The notes below the pieces were generated by a model that was given only the letters and a program-made list of their open reading frames with translations, was not told the DNA's origin and made no database searches. A program made the position numbers and the translations under genes. From Bacteroidales bacterium UBA1736 (GTDB taxonomy: Bacteria > Bacteroidota > Bacteroidia > Bacteroidales > UBA932), in the NCBI GenBank assembly GCA_002315825.1, contig DCIC01000110.1, positions 1-47,366 on the forward strand: DNA of 47,366 bases. The letters are read 5' to 3'. Of this stretch, positions 1-7,014 are shown piece by piece; position 1 is the stretch's first letter, and the number at the start of each line of letters is the position of its first letter.

Positions 1-533
1 ATCAGAAGAATATCCTTGAGCTCCACCCCCTTGCAGCCAAGCAAATCGGTGCTGATAATGGCCGCGGTGGCAGCGGACACCGGACTTCCGGTGATACCGA
101 GCGACGCCGCTATGACAGACACGCTCAGAGGCCTCTCAGGGCGCACTTTGTTCCTGCGGGCAATCTCGGAAATGATAGGCAGGAGCGAATAAGAAGTATG
201 CGCTGTGCCGGCTACGAAGCAAAACAGCCAGCAGGTCAGCGGACCATAATAAGTGATATGCTTCGGATGCTTGCGAAGGAACCCGGCCGCTACCTGGACC
301 AGATAGTCAAGTCCTCCGGAGGCCTGCAGCATAGCCGCCGCCGTGATTACCGCGACGATAATGAACATCACGTCCACCGGAGCCTTGCCAGGTCTGAGAC
401 CAAAGCCGTACACAAGGATGAATACTCCCACCATTCCGGTGACGCCCATACCGATACCGCCTATCCTGGCACCGATGAAAATCATCGCAAGCACAAGGAT
501 GAACTGAATAATGACAATTAATGTTGCTGACAT
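1..533 (-). CDS. Anaerobic C4-dicarboxylate transporter, Dcu family (partial, N-terminal part)
   Basis: Only the first 177 codons are in the window; the gene runs off the left edge. The translated N-terminus is hydrophobic and carries the family pattern of DcuA/DcuB: GARIGGIGMG near residue 20, then a PGKAPVDVMFII stretch, LQASGGLDYLV, AGTAHTSYS and RPERPLSVS followed by GITGSPVSAA. Dcu carriers are inner-membrane proteins, usually about 440 residues, that exchange or take up fumarate, succinate, malate or aspartate in anaerobes. The start is ATG at 533, with a purine-rich stretch upstream and a TATATTTG -7 element at 588-595 on the same strand. It is divergent from the clpP-like gene, with overlapping promoter space. 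DcuA and DcuB cannot be told apart from this part. Family assignment is firm from motifs; substrate is inferred. Confidence 0.85.
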   Translation of the reverse strand, partial: MSATLIVIIQFILVLAMIFIGARIGGIGMGVTGMVGVFILVYGFGLRPGKAPVDVMFIIVAVITAAAMLQASGGLDYLVQVAAGFLRKHPKHITYYGPLTCWLFCFVAGTAHTSYSLLPIISEIARRNKVRPERPLSVSVIAASLGITGSPVSAATAAIISTDLLGCKGVELKDILL

Positions 534-587
534 CTGGGATTCTTTCTAAGATTCTCAATAAAGTAATGGCGGTCTTTGCCATTATCA

Positions 588-595
588 CAAATATA
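588..595 (-). promoter_or_regulatory. -7 promoter element for the Dcu gene
   Basis: TATATTTG on the minus strand matches the Bacteroidota -7 consensus TAnnTTTG. It lies 55 bases upstream of the Dcu ATG and back to back with the -7 element of the clpP-like gene. No good -33 TTTG is seen at the expected distance. Confidence 0.6.
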
Positions 596-610
596 GTAAA
601 ACAATTCCAT

Positions 611-618
611 TATCTTTG
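611..618 (+). promoter_or_regulatory. -7 promoter element for the clpP-like gene
   Basis: TATCTTTG matches TAnnTTTG. Transcription would start near 623-626. That places the upstream in-frame ATG-like start at 616 inside the promoter and favours the ATG at 661 as the translation start. Confidence 0.6.
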
Positions 619-660
619 CAAACAGCAACTATCCGGGTCTTTCCGGCAAACAGTACATAT

Positions 661-1329
661 ATGACAGATTTCGAAAAATACGCAACGCTTGGCTGCGGGA
701 TCAGCTCTCTGACCCTGGACCGCTTCCAGAAGGCCAATGATTCATACATCAACCCCACCATAATCGAAGAGCGCAGGCTCAACGCCACATCCATCGACGT
801 CTTCAGCCGCTTGCTTATGGACAGAATCATCTTTCTGGGCGTGCCCATTGACGATGACGTGGCCAACATCATCCAGGCCCAGCTCCTGTATCTTGCCTCC
901 ACAGACGAAAAGGCAAGTATCAGTATGTATCTCAATACCCCGGGAGGCCAGGTGAGCAGCGGTCTGGGCATATATGACACAATGCAGCTCATCAGCCCCG
1001 ATGTCGCCACCATCTGCACCGGGATGGCTGCCTCAATGGGATCCATATTGCTCTGCGCCGGAGCCAAAGGCAAGCGCTCCTGCCTTCCCCACTCCAGAGT
1101 GATGATACACCAGCCTCTCGGCGGAGCCAAGGGTCAGGCATCAGACATCCTTATTGAAGCCCGTGAGATAGAAAAAATCAGAAAGGAACTCTATGAGATC
1201 CTTTCTGAACATTCTGGTCAGCCCTATGACAAGGTGTTTGCCGATGCTGACCGCAATTTCTGGATGACGGCTACTGAAGCCCTGGACTATGGAATGATTG
1301 ATAAGATCCTAAGTCCCAAGAAGAAGTAA
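661..1329 (+). CDS. clpP: ClpP-like serine peptidase with Asp-to-Asn change in the catalytic triad
   Basis: This is a 222-residue S14 peptidase, the proteolytic partner of ClpX/ClpA-type unfoldases in the cytoplasm. Family features are GMAASMGS with the nucleophile Ser125, SRVMIHQPLGG with His150, and the conserved helix IYDTMQLISPDVATICTG. The third triad residue is normally the Asp of a DRD(F/Y)(W/L)M-like motif. Here the motif reads ADRNFWMTA, so Asn199 (codon AAT) replaces it. The start at 661 is chosen because a -7 promoter element covers the longer in-frame start at 616. The gene stands alone, not next to tig or clpX as the housekeeping copy often is, so it may be a second paralogue. 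It abuts the convergent GH88 gene with no gap. The ClpP fold is firm. Loss or weakening of activity is inferred; Asn at this place is known in Listeria ClpP1, which works in mixed rings. Confidence 0.93.
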   Translation: MTDFEKYATLGCGISSLTLDRFQKANDSYINPTIIEERRLNATSIDVFSRLLMDRIIFLGVPIDDDVANIIQAQLLYLASTDEKASISMYLNTPGGQVSSGLGIYDTMQLISPDVATICTGMAASMGSILLCAGAKGKRSCLPHSRVMIHQPLGGAKGQASDILIEAREIEKIRKELYEILSEHSGQPYDKVFADADRNFWMTATEALDYGMIDKILSPKKK

Positions 1330-2526
1330 TCAAAGACTTCCTTCGATCTTAGCCTTACGCACCAGTGCTTCAAGGAAGTAGTAGTCCGCGTAGTTGAGCG
1401 GTTTGTCCACCTCGGCGCCTCCAGGGAGACTGCCTACCGAGTGCATCAGGATGAAATTGCCGTTCTCTCCTATCTGGGCCCTGTATGCGGGGCTTGAGAG
1501 TGAGGTCATAATCTTGTCAGCGTACTGCTTGTACTGAGAAGGATTATCCACATCCATCGTACTGATTTCGTAGAGAGCCGAGGCTAGAATAGCCGCAGAA
1601 GAGGCATCCCTTGGCGTGTTCGGAATGTCGGGACAGCACATATCCCAGAAGGGGATGCAGTCCTCGGGCATCGACGGATGATTTCTCAGCACATCAAAGG
1701 TCTTGAGGGACTGCTCGATATAACGCCTGTCCCCAGTAAAGCGATAAGCCATTGCGTATCCATATACTGCCCAGGCGTGGCCTCTGGTCCAGATGGACTC
1801 ATCGGAGTATCCTTGGGCTGTGACTTTCTTTCGCACTTCACCTGTCTCGGGGTCATAATCCACTACGTGGTAGCAGCTGCCGTCAGGACGGAAATGCTCC
1901 TTGAGCGTGCGATTGGCGTGACTCACGGCCATTTCATAATACTTGGGATCTCCGCTGAGCTCGCTGGCCTTGAAGAAGAGCTCGAGATTCATCATATTGT
2001 CAATGATGACAGGGAACTTTCGGTCCAGCTTTTCCGACTCGCCCCAAGACTGGGTAAGCCCCACAGTAGGGTTGAAACGGGTTGCAAGGGCATCGGCCGT
2101 GCGGATGATGACATCTTCGTAATTCTCCGAGTTGAGCCTCAGGCCATTTCCGAAGCTGCACATACAGATAAATCCAACATCGTGATTGTCCGTGACTTCC
2201 TGGACACCTCGGATACTCTCAGTGTATTTTTCTGCAAGGGGAATATAGGAAGAGTCCCCGGTGAGCTCATACAGGAGCCAAAGAGTCCCGGGGAAGAATC
2301 CTCCTCTCCAGTCCCGGTAAGAGGCAAACTTGACGGTGTTGTCCTTATTGATGGTTATTGGGGTCAGAATCTGCTCTGCGTCGTTGTCAATGGATTGGAC
2401 GGCCAGATTGATCTGAGCTTTTGCGAAATCGATGTTCTCCTTTATGAAATCGTCAGAGCCTTTGCTGCAGGCAACTGAAAGGACTGTCAGGGCAATCCCT
2501 GAGAAGATGCGGCTGAATGTGGTCAT
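1330..2526 (-). CDS. GH88 unsaturated glucuronyl hydrolase lipoprotein
   Basis: This 398-residue protein removes the unsaturated uronic acid left at the non-reducing end of oligosaccharides by polysaccharide lyases, giving a sugar that opens to 5-keto-4-deoxyuronate. A signal sequence with lipobox LSVAC puts the acylated Cys at 20, so it is probably membrane-anchored in the periplasm or on the surface. The fold is the (alpha/alpha)6 barrel of GH88. Asp116 in NHDVGF and Asp176 in IIDNMMNL match the two catalytic Asp residues of Bacillus UGL, and the TRGHAWAVYG stretch near 248 is typical. Its ATG overlaps the stop of the upstream lyase gene by four bases (ATGA), so the two are translationally coupled. 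The gene ends exactly where the convergent clpP-like gene ends, with no terminator between. GH105 is a less likely relative. Confidence 0.9.
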   Translation of the reverse strand: MTTFSRIFSGIALTVLSVACSKGSDDFIKENIDFAKAQINLAVQSIDNDAEQILTPITINKDNTVKFASYRDWRGGFFPGTLWLLYELTGDSSYIPLAEKYTESIRGVQEVTDNHDVGFICMCSFGNGLRLNSENYEDVIIRTADALATRFNPTVGLTQSWGESEKLDRKFPVIIDNMMNLELFFKASELSGDPKYYEMAVSHANRTLKEHFRPDGSCYHVVDYDPETGEVRKKVTAQGYSDESIWTRGHAWAVYGYAMAYRFTGDRRYIEQSLKTFDVLRNHPSMPEDCIPFWDMCCPDIPNTPRDASSAAILASALYEISTMDVDNPSQYKQYADKIMTSLSSPAYRAQIGENGNFILMHSVGSLPGGAEVDKPLNYADYYFLEALVRKAKIEGSL

Positions 2527-4442
2527 AGCTTTGTTATTGTGTAGTTGAATTTTCCTGAAATCTGATTCCGTTTGGCTGTAAGGACAATGCGGTACACCTT
2601 GTCTGCCCAGGCCCCGGCAAGACGGGGATCTTCGAGGACTATGGTCTCGACAGTCGCATCGAGGGCATTGCTGTCATATTTGAGTCTTGCCTTTCTTCCT
2701 CCTGTCTCGATATCGATGACCCCATCTGAGCTTTTCTTGACTTCGCCCCAGGTCATAAACATAATCTGAGGGGCTTCCACTGCCTCGGCAAGAGAGAATT
2801 GGTCGGAGATTTTCACGCTCTTGCCCTGAAGGCTGTAGGAGCGTACCCATTTGTTGACCTTCGCCTGCTCGGGGTATGCTCCGGCGATATTGACCGAGAA
2901 AAATCCGGGTCTTGTCACCACATCGGACGCTTTATATTCTGCTCCGTTCATCTGTGCGGTCCCGTTGATGCGGGGGAGATTGTGATAATTGCTCTGCATC
3001 ATCCAGATGGAGTATCTGTCCTTTCCGAAGGTCTGGGCTGTGTAGGTGGGCTGCCCCATATCGATGATGACGGGGTAGTTGTCTATGTAGAGGTTGAAGG
3101 ACCCTATGTCATTGTGATTGTGGCTCTGGCCGTTGTGAGAGCCTTTGGCTGCGAGGAAGATGCCCTCGGGGCTGCTCATATTGTGCTGCTCGGTCTCAGG
3201 ATACCAGGTATATGAAGCCGGAGTGTATTGAAGCGTGGATTCTTCTATTTCCTTGGCAATTCTCAGGTCCTCAATGAATTGCAGGAACTGGGATGAAGGA
3301 TTGGAATGGCTTGCGGGGTCAAATTTGTTGAGCTGCACGGCAAATCCCATAGCCAGCTCGCTCCCGACCGCCTTGCCGAAACGATAGACAGTCGCAGCAC
3401 CGACATCCAGTCTGGGGGGAGCGTCGGCAAAGTTTACGGCCCATTCGAACCCTATGGTCGAGCGAACGATGGCTTCACACATATTTCTTATCTGAGGCAC
3501 ATCAAACAGGGAAACGGCGCCACCGGTAATCATATAGAGGCCGTTGAGATATTCGAAGGTGCGTCCTGCGGCAAGAGTCCAGTAAAGCGGGCCCTCATCC
3601 AAGCCTCCGTCTCCGTTGGAGTAGTTGAGATATTGGTCCATCGAGCGCATTGATTTCCATATCCCCTGCGCGAGACGTTCCGGGTCATTCTCCAGAAGCA
3701 TAAAAGTAAACAGCGCATTGGTGTTGCAGTAGGGAGTCCAGTTGTTGAGATAGTTCCTGCCCGTCATATCGAAGCCGAGCCAGTTGAAATCATCCCTTGT
3801 AAGATATGAGTCCAGCTCCCTGTGCTTTATCTCCTGGTATAGTCTGCGGCTGATCTCAGGCTGTATCTTGTCAAACTCCTCGTGCAGGAAATAGTAAGCC
3901 CACGCGAACATATGGGACATTGCTCCCTGGGGGAGATCCAAAGTGTTGTCCCCCTTTTCGGGAAGGGATCTGCGGGAATAGGACAGATTCACAAGGTGTG
4001 CGGACAATACCCACGAAGTCATCTCACAGGTGTGGAAAAGACCGTTGATGAGCTGGGGTATGAAGCGGCCTTTCCCTTCTGCGAGCTCTGCGGCGAGAAG
4101 ACCGGAGATGGCTCTGTTGTTGGCATCCAGGGTAAACTCGATGGTGTTGCGCTCTCCCGTGGTCTCATAAGCGATATAATCCATCGCCTTGAGGATCTTC
4201 CATTCATAATCCAGGTAGCCTTCTCCGTGCTTGATGATAGCCTCCTTATATTTTCCCGTCATAGCGTCCCATCCTTCTCTGTCCTGATAGTCAGGGAAGG
4301 TAACCCATTTCTGATTGAGGACAAGAGACTTTTTGAGGTCTTCATAACTGATGGCTTTCTGGAGGTAATTCCGCTCTGCAAAGGCTTTTGCATTGAGCGA
4401 TACACAGAGAGCGAAGCTTAGAAATAATAGGACTCGTTTCAT
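2523..4442 (-). CDS. Heparinase II/III-type polysaccharide lyase
   Basis: This 639-residue secreted lyase has an N-terminal signal peptide (MKRVLLFLSF, cut near AKA-FA). An (alpha/alpha) toroid of about residues 25-400 is followed by the heparinase II/III beta-sandwich domain. Visible key residues are Asn240 in NWTPYCNTN, Tyr287 in DEGPLYW, His441 and His443 in SHNHND, Asp461 in IIDMG and His487 in NYHNLP. These correspond to the catalytic Asn/Tyr/His and the metal ligands of this superfamily. Such lyases cleave uronic-acid polysaccharides by beta-elimination. The exact PL family (PL12, PL33 or another) and the substrate cannot be read off. Linkage to kduI and kduD argues for glucuronate- or galacturonate-type substrates such as glycosaminoglycans rather than alginate. 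It is first gene of the lyase-GH88 operon and divergent from kduD. Confidence 0.85.
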   Translation of the reverse strand: MKRVLLFLSFALCVSLNAKAFAERNYLQKAISYEDLKKSLVLNQKWVTFPDYQDREGWDAMTGKYKEAIIKHGEGYLDYEWKILKAMDYIAYETTGERNTIEFTLDANNRAISGLLAAELAEGKGRFIPQLINGLFHTCEMTSWVLSAHLVNLSYSRRSLPEKGDNTLDLPQGAMSHMFAWAYYFLHEEFDKIQPEISRRLYQEIKHRELDSYLTRDDFNWLGFDMTGRNYLNNWTPYCNTNALFTFMLLENDPERLAQGIWKSMRSMDQYLNYSNGDGGLDEGPLYWTLAAGRTFEYLNGLYMITGGAVSLFDVPQIRNMCEAIVRSTIGFEWAVNFADAPPRLDVGAATVYRFGKAVGSELAMGFAVQLNKFDPASHSNPSSQFLQFIEDLRIAKEIEESTLQYTPASYTWYPETEQHNMSSPEGIFLAAKGSHNGQSHNHNDIGSFNLYIDNYPVIIDMGQPTYTAQTFGKDRYSIWMMQSNYHNLPRINGTAQMNGAEYKASDVVTRPGFFSVNIAGAYPEQAKVNKWVRSYSLQGKSVKISDQFSLAEAVEAPQIMFMTWGEVKKSSDGVIDIETGGRKARLKYDSNALDATVETIVLEDPRLAGAWADKVYRIVLTAKRNQISGKFNYTITKL

Positions 4443-4454
4443 AATTAATGTGGT

Positions 4455-4492
4455 ATTTCACAAAAATAGTAAAATCGTTATATTTGTGAAAT
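4455..4492. promoter_or_regulatory. Symmetric divergent promoter of the uronate operons
   Basis: Two 14-base arms, 4455-4468 and 4479-4492, form an inverted repeat matching at 13 of 14 positions with a 10-base spacer. Each arm holds a TAnnTTTG -7 element pointing outward: TATTTTTG at 4461-4468 (-) for the lyase and TATATTTG at 4479-4486 (+) for kduD. Each arm also holds, on the other strand, a TTTC box exactly 19 bases upstream of the opposite -7 element, a near match to the -33 TTTG. The plus transcript would start only about 9 bases before the kduD ATG. The same symmetry could also serve as an operator. Confidence 0.7.
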
Positions 4493-4501
4493 TGATTGAC
4501 A

Positions 4502-5299
4502 ATGAATAATATTTTCTCTCTTGAAGGAAAAGTGGCTCTGGTGACCGGAGCTGCGTATGGGATAGGATTTGCGATAGCTCAGGCATACGCTCTGGCAGGA
4601 GCAAAGATAGCATTCAACTGCCGCTCTAAGGAGCATCTGGATAAGGCGTTGGCGGATTATGCCGCTCAGGGCATCGATGCAAAGGGTTATATCTGCGATG
4701 TGACCCGCGAGGATGAGGTGAAGGCTATGGTCTCGGACATTGAGAAAAGCTTAGGCCCGGTAGATATCCTGGTCAACAATGCCGGCATCATCAAGCGTAT
4801 CCCGATGATCGAGATGTCGGTGGAGGATTTCCGACAAGTGATTGACATTGACCTCAATGCAGCATTCATCTGCTCCAAGGCGGTCCTTCCCTCGATGATG
4901 AAGCGCAAGGCGGGCAAGATTATCAATATCTGCTCAATGATGAGCGAGCTGGGGCGCGAGACAGTGAGCGCCTATGCGGCGGCGAAGGGCGGGCTGAAGA
5001 TGCTGACCCGCAATATTGCATCCGAATACGGCCAATACAACATTCAGTGCAACGGCATCGGCCCCGGGTACATCGCAACTCCGCAGACTGCGCCTCTTCG
5101 CGAGCCTCAGAGCGACGGTACCCCTCACCCCTTCGACCAATTCATCATTGCCAAGACTCCGGCGGCCCGCTGGGGGGATGTGGATGACCTCAAGGGCCCT
5201 GCTGTCTTCCTGGCTTCAAAGGCTTCCGATTTTGTCAACGGCCATATTCTCTATGTGGACGGAGGCATTCTTGCATATATAGGTAAACAACCCAAATAA
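4502..5299 (+). CDS. kduD: 2-dehydro-3-deoxy-D-gluconate 5-dehydrogenase (SDR)
   Basis: This 265-residue short-chain dehydrogenase reduces 2,5-diketo-3-deoxygluconate (DKII) to 2-keto-3-deoxygluconate with NAD(P)H in the cytoplasm. The Rossmann motif TGAAYGIG is at 15-22, NNAG at 92-95, and the catalytic Ser145, Tyr158 and Lys162 (YAAAK) are intact. The pattern NNIFSLEGKVALVTGA at the start and GYIATPQTAPLR are typical of KduD. Start ATG 4502 is preferred over an in-frame TTG at 4496, which would sit about at the transcription start. There is no Shine-Dalgarno sequence and the leader would be very short. It is first gene of the seven-gene plus-strand operon, and the next gene starts 8 bases after its stop. 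The family is firm, and specificity is inferred from the adjoining kduI. Confidence 0.9.
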   Translation: MNNIFSLEGKVALVTGAAYGIGFAIAQAYALAGAKIAFNCRSKEHLDKALADYAAQGIDAKGYICDVTREDEVKAMVSDIEKSLGPVDILVNNAGIIKRIPMIEMSVEDFRQVIDIDLNAAFICSKAVLPSMMKRKAGKIINICSMMSELGRETVSAYAAAKGGLKMLTRNIASEYGQYNIQCNGIGPGYIATPQTAPLREPQSDGTPHPFDQFIIAKTPAARWGDVDDLKGPAVFLASKASDFVNGHILYVDGGILAYIGKQPK

Positions 5300-5307
5300 G
5301 ATTGATT

Positions 5308-6153
5308 ATGTCAAAAGTGAATTGCAGCGTCAGGCAGGCTTCCAGCAATGTGGATGCCAAGCATTATGATACAGAGCGTCTTCGCCAGGAGTACCTTGTG
5401 GAGAATATTATGGTCCCGGGCGAGATCAATATGGTGTACAGTATGTTTGACCGTATCATCGCCGGAGGCGCCGTGCCCCTCGAAGAGGAGCTTGTGCTTA
5501 CGCCTCCCGAAGTGCTCAGATCCGAGTGGTTTACCCAGCGGCGCGAACTGGGCATAATCAATGTCGGTGGAGCGGGCGTAGTCAAGGTGGGAGACGACGA
5601 ATACGAAATCCCTTTCAAGGAAGCTCTGTATGTGGGTCGCGGAGACCGCCACGTCAGCTTCCGGAGTCTGGACCCTTCGCATCCTGCACACTTCTATTTC
5701 AATTCAGCGACCGCTCATCGCGAGACCGGTATCAAGAAGGTCAGCAAGAAGGATGCAGTGGTGATGCATCTGGGCAGTCTGGAGGAGAGCAATGAGCGTA
5801 CGATCAACAGACTCCTTGTAAAGGAGGTGGTGCCCTGCTGCCAGCTGCAGATGGGTATGACTGAGCTAGCTCCCGGGAGCACTTGGAACACAATGCCCGC
5901 CCATACCCACGATCGCCGTATGGAAGTGTATTTCTATTTCGAATTGAGCGAGGATGCTGCGGTCTGCCACTTTATGGGAGAGCCTCAGCAGACACGCCAT
6001 ATCTGGATGGCCAATGAGCAGGCAGTCATCAGTCCCCAGTGGAGCATTCACTCCGCTTGTGCGACCCGCAATTATACCTTCATCTGGGGAATGTGCGGAG
6101 AGAATGATGACTATAATGATATGGACTGGTGCGCCACAAAGGATCTGAGGTAG
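5308..6153 (+). CDS. kduI: 5-keto-4-deoxyuronate isomerase
   Basis: This 281-residue cupin-type zinc isomerase converts 4-deoxy-L-threo-5-hexosulose uronate (DKI) to 2,5-diketo-3-deoxygluconate (DKII). The zinc ligands correspond to His199 and His201 in MPAHTHDRRMEVYFYF, Glu206 in the same motif, and His248 in QWSIHSACAT. The ending GMCGENDDYNDMDW is characteristic. The length matches the family (about 280). The ATG at 5308 is used instead of a TTG at 5302. It feeds the kduD product line and marks the locus as acting on pectin- or glycosaminoglycan-like uronates. It is followed without any gap by the DUF4861 gene, whose ATG directly follows its TAG stop. Confidence 0.95.
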   Translation: MSKVNCSVRQASSNVDAKHYDTERLRQEYLVENIMVPGEINMVYSMFDRIIAGGAVPLEEELVLTPPEVLRSEWFTQRRELGIINVGGAGVVKVGDDEYEIPFKEALYVGRGDRHVSFRSLDPSHPAHFYFNSATAHRETGIKKVSKKDAVVMHLGSLEESNERTINRLLVKEVVPCCQLQMGMTELAPGSTWNTMPAHTHDRRMEVYFYFELSEDAAVCHFMGEPQQTRHIWMANEQAVISPQWSIHSACATRNYTFIWGMCGENDDYNDMDWCATKDLR

Positions 6154-7014
6154 ATGAGACGCTTTCTGATACTATTGTCTCTGCTTGCTGCAGGGTGCAG
6201 CGCTCCTCAGGGACCTTCGGTTATGGCTAGGCACGTTCCCGAGCGCGCGGATGATTTTGTATTTGAGAATCTGTACATTGCCGGGCGCATCTACGGAGAG
6301 GCCCTGGAAAAGGAGACGCTTTCTCCCGGCATCGACATTTGGGTGAAATTGCCCGGTGCTCTTGTTGCGGATGAGATGTACCGGCAGGAGCTCGAAGAGG
6401 GCAAGACCTACCACAAATTCCACGGTCTGGGCAAGGATTGCTACAAGGTCGGCCAGAGTCTCGGGGGAGGGGCCTCCGCTCTTCTGATTGACAACAATCT
6501 CCAGTACCCTGCGACCAATTGGCGCAGTTATGAGATTCTGGAGCAGGAGAATGACAGGATTGTATTTGTCCTGCATTATCCCGAGTGGACTGAGAGCGGG
6601 CAGACAATGTCCTTGGACAAGAAAATAACAGTGACCGCAGAGAGTCATTTCTGCAAGGTTGAGGATTGCTGGAAGTTTTCGGGAGAATATGGGGACAGTC
6701 TGTATGTGGCGGCCGGTGTGCTTCGCCACCCTGCACAGAATACTATCGAGGAGGAATTGATTCTCTCTGACCGCTATGCAATCTGGGAGAAGGCTTCCGA
6801 CACCTCTGCTGAGAGCGAGGACGGTATGCTGGGAGTGGCTGTGTTCGCTCCACTCTCTGATATGGTCTGCCTGTCCCAGGGGGATGAGCACGGGCTGTGT
6901 GTGAAGAAGATTGCTTCGGGCGAGACATTCACATATTATTTCGGCAATTGCTGGAGTAAGGGCGGTGTGGCTACTGCCCAGGATTGGTTTTCAATGGTTA
7001 AGAGTCTAGAATAA
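6154..7014 (+). CDS. DUF4861 family lipoprotein in the uronate operon
   Basis: This 286-residue protein has a lipoprotein signal (LLAAGC, Cys15), so it is likely periplasmic or at the outer membrane. The body carries the DUF4861 pattern: VPERADDFVFEN, IAGRIYG, GIDIWVK, a TYHKFHGLGKDCYKVG stretch near residue 86, GGGASAL, and TNWRSYEIL. The domain is common in polysaccharide-utilisation loci for pectins and other uronates, but I know of no settled activity. Placement between kduI and kdgK, with the start abutting the kduI stop and a one-base overlap (TAATG) with kdgK, means it is expressed in fixed ratio with the catabolic enzymes although it is exported. At 286 residues it appears shorter than many members, which have an additional N-terminal part. 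A sugar-binding or hydrolytic role on unsaturated uronides is inference. Confidence 0.8.
   Translation: MRRFLILLSLLAAGCSAPQGPSVMARHVPERADDFVFENLYIAGRIYGEALEKETLSPGIDIWVKLPGALVADEMYRQELEEGKTYHKFHGLGKDCYKVGQSLGGGASALLIDNNLQYPATNWRSYEILEQENDRIVFVLHYPEWTESGQTMSLDKKITVTAESHFCKVEDCWKFSGEYGDSLYVAAGVLRHPAQNTIEEELILSDRYAIWEKASDTSAESEDGMLGVAVFAPLSDMVCLSQGDEHGLCVKKIASGETFTYYFGNCWSKGGVATAQDWFSMVKSLE

Noticed and set aside
198..588. Open frames at 198-521 (+) and 307-588 (-)
   Set aside because: They are shadows of the Dcu gene, whose frame runs off the window edge and has clear family motifs.
616..660. Longer ClpP start at 616
   Set aside because: It overlaps the -7 promoter element and adds residues not seen in the family.
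1678..2478. 266-codon open frame on the plus strand
   Set aside because: Antisense to the GH88 gene, with no family pattern; its length comes from the codon bias of the real gene.
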